A DNA stretch of 39,380 nt from UMGS1696 sp964430105 (GTDB taxonomy: Bacteria > Bacillota > Clostridia > Oscillospirales > CAG-272), in the NCBI GenBank assembly GCA_964430105.1, contig CAYSEF010000017.1, positions 1 through 39,380 of the forward strand, read 5' to 3'. A program made the position numbers and the translations under genes. How positions within the stretch are numbered: the first letter of the stretch is position 1; each line of letters opens with the position of its first letter. Below, in pieces: positions 1 to 7,194 of this stretch. A model generated the notes under the pieces. It was given only the letters and a program-made list of their open reading frames with translations, was not told where the DNA came from and made no database searches.

Positions 1-20
1 ATTTAGGAGGACTAATCCAA

Positions 21-1226
21 ATGGCAAAGGCACATTTCGAGCGTACCAAGCCCCACGTAAACATTGGTACAATCGGTCACGTTGACCACGGTAAGACCAC
101 TACTACCGCTGCTATTACTAAGACTCTTTCTCTCAGCAACGGTAACATTGAATTCCTCGCATACGATCAGATCGATAACGCTCCCGAAGAAAAGGCTCGT
201 GGTATCACAATCAACACCAGACACGTTGAATATGAAACCGCTACCAGACACTATGCACACGTTGACTGCCCTGGTCACGCCGACTACGTTAAGAACATGA
301 TCACCGGTGCTGCTCAGATGGACGGTGCTATCCTTGTTGTTGCTGCTTCCGACGGTCCTATGCAGCAGACTCGTGAACACATCCTTCTCGCTCGTCAGGT
401 TGGCGTTCCTGCAATCGTTGTTTACATGAACAAGTGCGACCTCGTTGACGATGACGAACTTCTCGAACTCGTTGAAATGGAAATTCGTGAACTTCTTTCC
501 GAATATGATTTCCCGGGCGACGAAATTCCGATCATTCGTGGTTCTGCTCGTGAAGCTCTTGACTCCACAAGCACTGATCCCAATGCTCCCGAATATGCTT
601 CCATCCTCGAACTCATGAACGCTGTAGACGAATACATTCCTACTCCTGCTCGTAAGTCCGACGAACCCTTCCTTATGCCTGTAGAAGACGTATTCTCCAT
701 CACCGGTCGTGGTACTGTTGCTACCGGTCGTGTAGAACGTGGTACAGTTAAGATGTCCGATAACGTTGAAATCGTTGGTCTTTCTGAAGAAAAGAAGTCC
801 ACCGTTATCACCGGTATCGAAATGTTCCGTAAGCTTCTTGATTCCGCTGAAGCTGGTGACAACGTTGGTCTCCTTCTCCGTGGTATCGATAAGAAGGCTA
901 TCGAAAGAGGTCAGGTTCTTTGCAAGCCCGGCTCCATCCATCCTCACACCAAGTTCGTTGGTCAGGTTTACGTTCTTACCGAAAAAGAAGGTGGCCGTCA
1001 GAAGCCTTTCTTCTCCGGTTACAGACCTCAGTTCTACTTCAGAACAACTGACGTTACCGGTACTATCACTCTTCCCGAAGGTACTGAAATGTGCCGTCCC
1101 GGCGATAACGTTGATATGAGCGTTGAACTCATCACTCCTATCGCTATCGAAAAGGGTCTCCGTTTCGCTATTCGTGAAGGCGGTCGTACTGTTGGTTCCG
1201 GTGTTGTTATCGAAATCAACGCGTAA
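21..1226 (+). CDS. tuf: Elongation factor Tu
   Basis: Translation GTPase that carries aminoacyl-tRNA to the ribosomal A site in the cytosol. The 401-residue product has the G1 loop GHVDHGKTT near residues 19-27, DCPGHADY (G3), NKCD (G4) and the C-terminal barrel motif GYRPQFYFRTTDVTG. An AGGAGG ribosome binding site at 5-10 lies 10 nt before the ATG. Length is a few residues above the usual ~397. Oddities: the near-invariant GPMPQTREH helix start reads GPMQQTREH, and several switch-region positions differ from common Firmicutes EF-Tu (for example INTRHVEYE). Upstream sequence is outside the window; fusA is the usual neighbour but cannot be seen. Function is certain from the motifs; the consequence of the substitutions is unknown. 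Confidence 0.98.
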   Translation: MAKAHFERTKPHVNIGTIGHVDHGKTTTTAAITKTLSLSNGNIEFLAYDQIDNAPEEKARGITINTRHVEYETATRHYAHVDCPGHADYVKNMITGAAQMDGAILVVAASDGPMQQTREHILLARQVGVPAIVVYMNKCDLVDDDELLELVEMEIRELLSEYDFPGDEIPIIRGSAREALDSTSTDPNAPEYASILELMNAVDEYIPTPARKSDEPFLMPVEDVFSITGRGTVATGRVERGTVKMSDNVEIVGLSEEKKSTVITGIEMFRKLLDSAEAGDNVGLLLRGIDKKAIERGQVLCKPGSIHPHTKFVGQVYVLTEKEGGRQKPFFSGYRPQFYFRTTDVTGTITLPEGTEMCRPGDNVDMSVELITPIAIEKGLRFAIREGGRTVGSGVVIEINA

Positions 1227-1243
1227 GTCATAATTTATATGAA

Positions 1244-1280
1244 AGGGGAAAGTCTAAACAGATTTTCCTCTTTTTGTTTT
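1244..1280 (+). terminator. Rho-independent terminator of tuf
   Basis: A stem of about 12 pairs (1244-1255 with 1260-1271, including G-U pairs and a four-base loop) is followed by a T-rich tract at 1272-1280. It lies 18 nt after the tuf stop codon and before the FMN riboswitch, so it should separate tuf from ribU. Confidence 0.8.
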
Positions 1281-1291
1281 ACAGTTCAAAA

Positions 1292-1540
1292 ATATTTCGG
1301 GGATAGGTGAAATTCCTTACCGGTGGTATAGTCCACGAACACCAATGGTGCCGATCAGGTGAAATTCCTGTACCGACGGTTATATGTCGAGAGTATTTTG
1401 CATATGTGCCGTACTGCGATGTATTTCGTTTTACGTTGCCGTTTGCTCGCTGACATCACATGTCCGGCTCCGTACTGCGATGTATTTCGTTTTACGTTGC
1501 CGTTTGCTCGCTGACATCACAGTCCGGATGAGAGAAACAT
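1292..1540 (+). promoter_or_regulatory. FMN riboswitch (RFN element) with duplicated variable arm
   Basis: The conserved RFN blocks are present in order: TTCGGGGATAGGTGAAATTC with TTACCGGTGG, then GCCGATCAGGTGAAATTCC, ACCGACGGT, and GTCCGGATGAGAGAAAC at the 3' end. P1 can form from 1292-1298 with 1534-1540. The segment between ACCGACGGT and GTCCGGATG is normally one short hairpin. Here it holds a small ATATG/CATAT hairpin followed by two copies of a 52-base sequence. With the terminator at 1561-1602 it should shut off ribU when FMN is abundant. Confidence 0.93.
1409..1527 (+). repeat. Tandem 61-nt repeat inside the FMN riboswitch
   Basis: Bases 1409-1460 and 1470-1521 are identical (52 of 52), offset by 61. 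Each copy is followed by GTCCGG (1462-1467 and 1522-1527), the second being the conserved 3' strand of the aptamer. Each unit can fold as a hairpin from TGCGATGT near its start and ACATCACA near its end. Only two copies are present and no other copy was noticed in the window. Confidence 0.95.
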
Positions 1541-1560
1541 TCAAACGATATTTCGTTATT

Positions 1561-1602
1561 CCCGTGGTATCTTTGTATTCTGATATCACGGGATTTTTGT
1601 TT
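1561..1602 (+). terminator. Riboswitch-controlled terminator before ribU
   Basis: An 11-pair stem (1561-1571 with 1582-1592, one G-U pair) is followed by the T-rich tract ATTTTTGTTT. It lies between the FMN aptamer and the ribU ribosome binding site, as expected for the expression platform. Confidence 0.88.
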
Positions 1603-1646
1603 CTCCTACAATATTGATATCATCATATATTTAAGGAGATATTATT

Positions 1647-2246
1647 ATGACTGCTAACAACAGCTCAAAACTTAAAAATATCACTAAAATTGCAATTCTT
1701 TCTGCACTTTCGGCAATTCTCATGCTTTTCCAAATTCCCGTTTGGTTTGCTCCTTCGTTCTATGAGATCGATCTTTCCGATGCAATTATCCTTATGGGTG
1801 GATTCGCAATGGGGCCTCTTTCCGCTGTTGCAATGGAGCTTATCAAGAACATTCTTAATCTGATTCTCAACGGAACTATGACTGCCGGTGTTGGCGAATT
1901 TGCGAATTTTATCATGGGATGCTCTCTTGTAGTTCCCGCTTCACTTATTTACAAGCATCATAAAACATTAAAAGGTGCTATACTTGCTCTAATTGTGGGT
2001 ATAATTTCACTGCTGATAGTAAGCTGTGCAGTGAACTATTTCATTATGATTCCTGCCTATGTTTATTTCATGGGATTTGAGCTTGACGCAATTATCGGTA
2101 TGGCTTCCGGCATAAATTCAGCTGTAACAGGTCTTCCGACTCTGATAATGTTTGCGACCGCCCCTTTTAATCTGCTCAAAGGAACGATATGCGCTGTTGT
2201 AAATCTGCTTTTATACAAAAGAGTATCTAAGGTGCTACATATATAG
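1647..2246 (+). CDS. ribU: Riboflavin ECF transporter S component RibU
   Basis: Membrane substrate-binding subunit of an energy-coupling factor transporter that imports riboflavin using a shared ATPase/EcfT module encoded elsewhere. The 199-residue protein is hydrophobic throughout, with about six membrane segments beginning near residue 13, and a family-typical region around PVWFAPSFYEIDLSDAIILM (about residues 31-50). AAGGAGA at 1633-1639 precedes the ATG. The upstream FMN riboswitch supports both the substrate and feedback control. It is a single-gene unit: a SAM riboswitch follows. The S-component assignment is strong; riboflavin specificity rests on fold similarity plus the riboswitch. 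Confidence 0.93.
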   Translation: MTANNSSKLKNITKIAILSALSAILMLFQIPVWFAPSFYEIDLSDAIILMGGFAMGPLSAVAMELIKNILNLILNGTMTAGVGEFANFIMGCSLVVPASLIYKHHKTLKGAILALIVGIISLLIVSCAVNYFIMIPAYVYFMGFELDAIIGMASGINSAVTGLPTLIMFATAPFNLLKGTICAVVNLLLYKRVSKVLHI

Positions 2247-2331
2247 TTTTTTACGTAATTTTATTAGCAAAACGCTGTTGTTTTTTGCTTGATTTTCTCA
2301 AAAAATTGTATATTTATCTTGTAATTTAATA

Positions 2332-2360
2332 TTGTTTTGAACGCTTGATTGTGGTATAAT
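2332..2360 (+). promoter_or_regulatory. Sigma-A promoter of the metK leader
   Basis: TTGTTT (2332-2337) and TATAAT (2355-2360) are separated by 17 bases, with an extended -10 TGG. Start of transcription would fall near 2367, just before the SAM aptamer. Confidence 0.7.
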
Positions 2361-2383
2361 AATTAAGTAAAATCAAATCTACA

Positions 2384-2465
2384 CTTATCAAGAGTGGCTG
2401 AGAGACTGGCTCAACGACGCCCGGCAACCTATCAATCGACAAGGTGCTAATTCCTGACAGATGAG
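2384..2465 (+). promoter_or_regulatory. SAM-I riboswitch (S-box)
   Basis: S-box signature blocks are clear: CTTATCAAGAG, GACTGGCTCAACGACGCCCG, GGCAACC, AAGGTGCTAATTCCTGACAG and GATGAG. P1 forms between CTTATC (2384-2389) and GATGAG (2460-2465). GACAGA (2456-2461) can pair with TCTGTC (2486-2491) in the terminator loop as part of an antiterminator. This predicts premature termination when S-adenosylmethionine is high, matching the downstream SAM synthetase gene. Confidence 0.95.
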
Positions 2466-2476
2466 TATACATCACA

Positions 2477-2507
2477 ATGTCCTTGTCTGTCGATAAGGAC
2501 ATTTTTT
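2477..2507 (+). terminator. SAM riboswitch terminator before metK
   Basis: ATGTCCTT (2477-2484) pairs with AAGGACAT (2495-2502) and runs into six Ts (2502-2507). Its loop contains the sequence that can pair back to the aptamer. Confidence 0.9.
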
Positions 2508-2573
2508 GATTCTAAATCTCGAAATCATCTTTTGATCATCTGTAAATTCAAATACTACACAAAGGAGTTATAT

Positions 2574-3752
2574 ATGAAAAGATTGTTCACATCCGAGTCC
2601 GTTACCGAAGGACATCCTGATAAAATCTGCGACCAAATTTCCGACAGAATTCTAGACGAAATGCTCAAAGCCGACCCTATGGCTCGTGTTGCCTGCGAAA
2701 CCTGCTGCACTACAGGCCTTGTTATGGTAATGGGTGAAATCACCACCAATGCCTATGTTGATATTCAGAGCGTCGTTCGTAAAACTGTACTTGATATCGG
2801 CTACAACCGTGCTAAATTCGGTTTTGACGGCTCTACCTGCGCTGTAATCAATTCTATCCACGAACAGTCAGCTGACATCGCTCTCGGTGTTGACAAGTCT
2901 GCTGAGGCTAAAGCAGGCGAATCCGATGGCTTTGACACAGGTGCCGGTGACCAGGGCTTAATGTTCGGTTACGCTTGCAACGAAACACCTGAGCTTATGC
3001 CACTTCCGATTTCTCTTGCACACAAAATGGCTAAACAGCTTACCGATGTTCGCAAGAACGGAACACTTCCCTATCTCCGTCCCGATGGAAAAACACAGAT
3101 CACTGTTGAATACGATGGCAACACTCCCGTTCGCATTGATACAGTAGTTGTTTCATCCCAGCACGACCCCGAGGTTACTCTTGAACAGATTCGCGCTGAT
3201 ATTATCGAACACGTTATCAAGCCCACAATCACTAACGGTATGCTCGACGATCAGACAAAAATTTATGTAAATCCTACCGGTCGTTTCGTTATCGGCGGTC
3301 CTATGGGCGACAGTGGCTTGACAGGTCGTAAGATTATCGTTGATACCTATGGCGGATATTCTCGTCATGGTGGCGGTGCTTTCTCCGGCAAGGACCCGAC
3401 AAAGGTTGACCGTTCTGCTTCCTATATGGCACGTTATATCGCTAAGAACGTCGTTGCTTCCGGTGTTGCTGACAGATGCGAAGTTCAGATTGCTTATGCT
3501 ATCGGTGTTGCACATCCTGTTTCCGTTCTTCTTGACACATTCGGTACCGGCAAGGTTGCTGACGAAGCTCTCGCAGATTTTATCATCGAAAATGTTGATA
3601 TGCGTCCTGCTGCTATTATCGAACGCTTTGATCTCCGCAGACCTATCTATGGTGATCTCGCAGCTTACGGTCACATGGGCAGAGAAGATCTTAATGCACC
3701 GTGGGAAAAAGTTGATCTCGTAGACAAAATTAAAGCAAATTTCAATTTCTAA
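2574..3752 (+). CDS. metK: S-adenosylmethionine synthetase
   Basis: Makes S-adenosylmethionine from methionine and ATP in the cytosol. The 392-residue product carries the family signatures GHPDKICDQISD near the N-terminus, GAGDQGLMFGYA in the middle and GGAFSGKDPTKVDRSA in the C-terminal third, and is of usual length. The ATG at 2574 is chosen over an in-frame ATG at 2532 because AAAGGAG at 2561-2567 precedes it and the protein then starts MKRLFTSESVTEGHPDK as in the family; the earlier start would lie inside the leader. Expression is governed by the upstream SAM-I riboswitch. Confidence 0.98.
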   Translation: MKRLFTSESVTEGHPDKICDQISDRILDEMLKADPMARVACETCCTTGLVMVMGEITTNAYVDIQSVVRKTVLDIGYNRAKFGFDGSTCAVINSIHEQSADIALGVDKSAEAKAGESDGFDTGAGDQGLMFGYACNETPELMPLPISLAHKMAKQLTDVRKNGTLPYLRPDGKTQITVEYDGNTPVRIDTVVVSSQHDPEVTLEQIRADIIEHVIKPTITNGMLDDQTKIYVNPTGRFVIGGPMGDSGLTGRKIIVDTYGGYSRHGGGAFSGKDPTKVDRSASYMARYIAKNVVASGVADRCEVQIAYAIGVAHPVSVLLDTFGTGKVADEALADFIIENVDMRPAAIIERFDLRRPIYGDLAAYGHMGREDLNAPWEKVDLVDKIKANFNF

Positions 3753-3820
3753 TTCACATTTCATTGATTTAATTCATATTTTCCCTATTTATCAATCAAC
3801 AACTATGATCGGAGGCATAT

Positions 3821-6046
3821 ATGGACTCAGCACAACAAAATATGGACTCCGTTTCGGGTATCGTTGATTCGATAATTTTCCAAAATGAAGAAAACGGCTA
3901 CACAGTTTGTGAGCTTGAAGATACTGAAGGTCAGCCTGTCGTTGTAACGGGAGTAATTCCCTACCTAACAGAAGGCGACAAGATCACGGTATGGGGGCAA
4001 TGGACAAATCACCAAACCTACGGCAAGCAGTTCAAAGCAGAATCCTTTGAGAAAAAACTGCCTGCCGAACAGGGTGATATTCTTCGTTACCTGGCATCCG
4101 GTGCTGTTAAAGGTATTGGGCCGAAAACTGCACAGAAAATCGTCGAAACATTTGGCACAGATTCGTTTGATGTAATCGAAAATCACCCTGACTGGCTGAC
4201 AGACATACCCGGCGTTACCCAAAAACGTGCAGCGAAAATTTCAGAAAACTTCAAAGCAATTTCCGGTGCCCGTGCTGTTATGATGTTTTGCCGTGATTTT
4301 TTCACACCGCAGACCTCCATGAAAATATACAAAAAATGGGGCGGTGCTGCTGTAGACAGAATTAAAGCGAACCCATACCGTCTTTGCGAGGATTTTTGGG
4401 GCATAAGCTTCAATAGAGCCGATCAAATTGCGATGAGTATGGGACTTGATGCCGATTCTGAGGAGCGAATTATTCACGGTGCAGTTTATGTACTTCGTTC
4501 AGAAGCGAATCGAACAGGTCACACCTGCATACCTTATGCCGAGCTTTTTCGCTGTACACTTGATTTGTTGTTCGGCGGTGATCGAAAATATGAAGAAAAT
4601 CTCTCACTCGGACTACAAAAAGCCATCGAGGAATTAAAGCTTATACCGGTAAATCGAGATAATATCAAATATATCTTCGAGCCACGACTTTATCACGCAG
4701 AAACGTATGTTGCGGAAAAGCTGAAAGCTATAGATAAGCTTTGCCCACGCATGAACACACGCGATATTTCACTGATGATCGACAAATGCGAAGCGCAATC
4801 GGGCATAACCTATGCAAACGCACAGCGACAAACATTATTGTCGGCACTTTCTGACGGTGTTATGATCCTAACAGGCGGTCCCGGCACAGGTAAAACGACA
4901 ATAATCAAAGGGCTGATTTCAATATTTGGTTCTCTTGATTCTGAAATCGCACTATGTGCACCCACAGGACGTGCCGCAAAACGTATGAGCGAAGCAACTT
5001 CTCATGAAGCTAAGACTATTCACAGACTACTTGAGATGGATTACACCGACGACAGTGGTACAAATTTCATTCGTGACGAAAACAACACTCTTGATGCTGA
5101 CGTTGTGATTGTCGATGAAGCTTCTATGATAGATATTTCGCTTATGGAATCGCTTCTTCGTGCTATGAAAAATGGCTCAAGGCTGATTTTGATAGGCGAC
5201 TCGGATCAGCTTCCTTCAGTCGGTGCAGGAAATGTTCTGGGCGACTTGATAGCTTCGGAAAAATTCCGTGTAATAAGATTGACCGAGATTTTCCGCCAGT
5301 CCGAACAAAGCCTTATCATATCGAATGCACATCGAATCAACGCAGGCGTTTTGCCAATACTTGACAGAAAAGATGCAGATTTCTTCTACCTGCCACGAGA
5401 AAGCGAAGAAGGAATATCTTCAACAGTCGTTGATCTTGTACGAAATCGTTTGCCTCGCTCCTACGGTGAGGATATTATAGATCGTCTGCAGGTTCTCACT
5501 CCATCGAGAAAAGGGCTTTCAGGTACTGATATGCTGAATCAGGCTTTGCAGAATGCTCTAAATCCACCATCGCCAAAGAAAAACGAACGCAAATCTCGCG
5601 ACATGGTATTCAGAGTAGGCGATCGCGTTATGCAGACGAAGAACAACTATACGATAGAATGGGAAAGTGACGATGGACGCACCGGAATGGGTGTATACAA
5701 CGGCGACATTGGCATAGTTGAAGAAATAGACCTTGAAGAAAACCTCATCGTGATACGTTTTGATGAACGAAAATGCGTACTGGATTTTACTCAGCTTGAT
5801 GAAGTTGACCACGCCTACGCAATTACGGTACACAAGAGCCAAGGCAGTGAATACCCCGTTGTTATAATTCCGCTGTACTCATGTGCGCCTATGCTTCTCA
5901 CTCGAAATCTCCTCTACACTGCTGTTACCCGTGCCTCGAAAATGGTAATACTTGTTGGAAAGCGCACTGTACTTGAGCAAATGATCGGCAATGCACGTCA
6001 AACTATACGCTGTACTATGCTTGCTGATTTCTTGAAACGAGATTGA
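3821..6046 (+). CDS. recD2: ATP-dependent 5'-3' DNA helicase RecD2
   Basis: Superfamily 1B helicase of the RecD/TraA type, acting in DNA repair independently of RecBC. The 741-residue protein has an N-terminal OB-like region (about 1-90), helix-hairpin-helix repeats (about 95-190, motifs AVKGIGPKTAQKI and IPGVTQKRAAKI), Walker A GGPGTGKT with Lys358, CAPTGRAAKRM (motif Ia), Walker B with Asp432-Glu433, GDSDQLPSVGAG (motif III), EIFRQ (motif IV) and AITVHKSQGSEYP (motif V/VI region). GGAGG at 3811-3815 precedes the ATG. The length and HhH region match RecD2 rather than RecBCD-associated RecD. It lies 68 nt after metK, with no clear promoter of its own seen. Confidence 0.95.
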   Translation: MDSAQQNMDSVSGIVDSIIFQNEENGYTVCELEDTEGQPVVVTGVIPYLTEGDKITVWGQWTNHQTYGKQFKAESFEKKLPAEQGDILRYLASGAVKGIGPKTAQKIVETFGTDSFDVIENHPDWLTDIPGVTQKRAAKISENFKAISGARAVMMFCRDFFTPQTSMKIYKKWGGAAVDRIKANPYRLCEDFWGISFNRADQIAMSMGLDADSEERIIHGAVYVLRSEANRTGHTCIPYAELFRCTLDLLFGGDRKYEENLSLGLQKAIEELKLIPVNRDNIKYIFEPRLYHAETYVAEKLKAIDKLCPRMNTRDISLMIDKCEAQSGITYANAQRQTLLSALSDGVMILTGGPGTGKTTIIKGLISIFGSLDSEIALCAPTGRAAKRMSEATSHEAKTIHRLLEMDYTDDSGTNFIRDENNTLDADVVIVDEASMIDISLMESLLRAMKNGSRLILIGDSDQLPSVGAGNVLGDLIASEKFRVIRLTEIFRQSEQSLIISNAHRINAGVLPILDRKDADFFYLPRESEEGISSTVVDLVRNRLPRSYGEDIIDRLQVLTPSRKGLSGTDMLNQALQNALNPPSPKKNERKSRDMVFRVGDRVMQTKNNYTIEWESDDGRTGMGVYNGDIGIVEEIDLEENLIVIRFDERKCVLDFTQLDEVDHAYAITVHKSQGSEYPVVIIPLYSCAPMLLTRNLLYTAVTRASKMVILVGKRTVLEQMIGNARQTIRCTMLADFLKRD

Positions 6047-6059
6047 ATAAAAAAATAAA

Positions 6060-6110
6060 GGACTGTTGCACCGGGAAAATAAATTCCCATAAGTGCAACG
6101 GCCCTTTTTT
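6060..6110 (+). terminator. Bidirectional terminator between recD2 and the marR gene
   Basis: Bases 6060-6071 pair with 6093-6104 (core GTTGCAC/GTGCAAC), with an inner GGGAA/TTCCC stem. A T-run follows on the plus strand (6105-6110) and an A-rich stretch precedes it (6047-6059), so it can stop transcripts from both sides. It touches the last codons of the minus-strand marR gene. Confidence 0.88.
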
Positions 6111-6570
6111 ATTGCCCTTTATATCGTTCGGCATCCTTCTTAAACAGCTCAAGCAGTGTACTTGAACTCTCGACTATCTTCTTTTTATCTTCGTCATCAA
6201 AAACGTCAAGTGATTTGATTATCTCATGAATTATCTCGCCAAGCATCTTTTCGAGCACCTCTGTTCCCTGTTCGGTTATCTCGATATACACCTGTCTGCG
6301 ATTTTCTTCGTTGTGAAGTCTATTGACGTAACCCTGGTTTTCAAGGTCGTTTACAAGCTTTGTGAGCTGTTGTTTTGTAATGCCCATTATCTCTGCAAAC
6401 TGAGTCATAGTAATCTGCTCATCTTTGTATTTACGCAAAGTATAGAGAAGCGAAAATCCGTGAGATCCTACACGGAACTGATTCGTTTCTATCAAATGTC
6501 TTCGCATTAGGGCATAGTAATTAACAATAAAATTCAAAAAGGTTCTCGCAAGCTCAAGATCGTCGAACAA
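6109..6570 (-). CDS. MarR family transcriptional regulator
   Basis: Predicted winged-helix DNA-binding repressor, 153 residues, normal for MarR proteins, which act as dimers. Residues around 50-105 form the recognition unit (TMTQFAEIMGITKQQLTKLVNDLENQ... then a wing with NEENRRQVYIEIT). Confidence 0.5.
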   Translation of the reverse strand: MFDDLELARTFLNFIVNYYALMRRHLIETNQFRVGSHGFSLLYTLRKYKDEQITMTQFAEIMGITKQQLTKLVNDLENQGYVNRLHNEENRRQVYIEITEQGTEVLEKMLGEIIHEIIKSLDVFDDEDKKKIVESSSTLLELFKKDAERYKGQ

Positions 6571-6582
6571 AACGACACCTCC
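6568..6582 (-). promoter_or_regulatory. TTG start and ribosome binding site of the marR gene
   Basis: The marR frame begins with TTG (6570-6568), not ATG. GGAGG at 6582-6578 lies 7 nt upstream, and no in-frame ATG with a comparable signal is near. The regulator entry (6109-6570) is the last gene of an apparent leftward three-gene unit, 25 nt after the small membrane protein gene. That position suggests it may control the operon, but no ligand can be read from the sequence. Confidence 0.8.
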
Positions 6583-6595
6583 AGTTTATATTAAA

Positions 6596-7186
6596 TCAGT
6601 CTAAAAACATACTCAAAATTGTTTGTATTAACGCTCCAATGGGGAAAATCAGCCAGGTAAGATGCCACGAACCGGAAACAAAGCTGATAATAAAATATAT
6701 TATTGTAATCGCAAGCCAAAGCACGCTTGAAAGCCCGCTTTTCATGACTTTTTTCATGTCTTTCCCACGATTTGCTTTTTTAACCATACCGAGGATAACT
6801 TGACCTATCGATGACCACAAGAATATCAGCCACGTCCAATACCATCCGCCAAATCTGATGGTGAAAAGGAAATACACGATAACTGTGCAAAGCCACATAC
6901 AAGTAGATATTTTACCAAGTATGCGTTCGAGATTTTTTCTGCCGGCTTTACGCTCATTACGGTCGATTTCATCTTGCGTTTTCGGCAAAGACTCAAGCAT
7001 TTCTCGTATTACATCGATATTTTTGAGAACATCACGATAAGCGTCCAATTCAGCCATACCTACCTTGACACGCTTATCGTATTCATTCGTCAACTCTTCT
7101 GTAATTTCATCAAGTTTATTAGCAGCCGCCACTGTTCCGACTTCATCACAGAGTTGTTTTATAGTTTTTTTCAGTTCATTTTTCAT
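6596..7186 (-). CDS. Small membrane protein with duplicated TM module
   Basis: I do not recognise a named gene. The 196-residue protein has a charged, helical cytoplasmic N-terminal half (about 1-95), loosely like the permease-prefix/DUF1700 type that often accompanies small regulators, then about four membrane segments. The membrane part is an internal duplication: both halves follow the pattern W-L-(x)n-I-x-Y-F, then G-x-W-x-x-TWLIF, then I-x-x-IL. The ATG at 7186 is preferred to a TTG at 7222 that would overlap the upstream gene; the ribosome binding site is weak (GGCGGA). It lies 8 nt after the SLH/M23 gene and 25 nt before marR, so it is probably cotranscribed. Role unknown, presumably envelope-related. 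Confidence 0.75.
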   Translation of the reverse strand: MKNELKKTIKQLCDEVGTVAAANKLDEITEELTNEYDKRVKVGMAELDAYRDVLKNIDVIREMLESLPKTQDEIDRNERKAGRKNLERILGKISTCMWLCTVIVYFLFTIRFGGWYWTWLIFLWSSIGQVILGMVKKANRGKDMKKVMKSGLSSVLWLAITIIYFIISFVSGSWHLTWLIFPIGALIQTILSMFLD

Positions 7187-7194
7187 AGTTTGAT

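Noticed and set aside
12..947. Open frame opposite tuf
   Set aside because: Antisense shadow of a highly biased gene; no start signals or family features.
1100..1226. Possible kirromycin-resistance residue at the EF-Tu C-terminus (GSGVV for GAGVV)
   Set aside because: Counting back along the E. coli sequence places the known position 375 in RFAIREGG, where this EF-Tu keeps Ala; the Ser is elsewhere.
1205..1234. Promoter for ribU inside the end of tuf (TTGTTA and CATAAT)
   Set aside because: It lies before the tuf terminator, so a transcript from it would also have to pass that hairpin; the boxes are weak. The ribU promoter is left unassigned.
1409..1527. Could the repeats at the FMN riboswitch be a CRISPR array or a dispersed palindromic element?
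   Set aside because: Only two copies, separated by 9 bases, with no spacer of typical length, no cas gene, and no other copy noticed in the window; the second copy runs straight into the aptamer.
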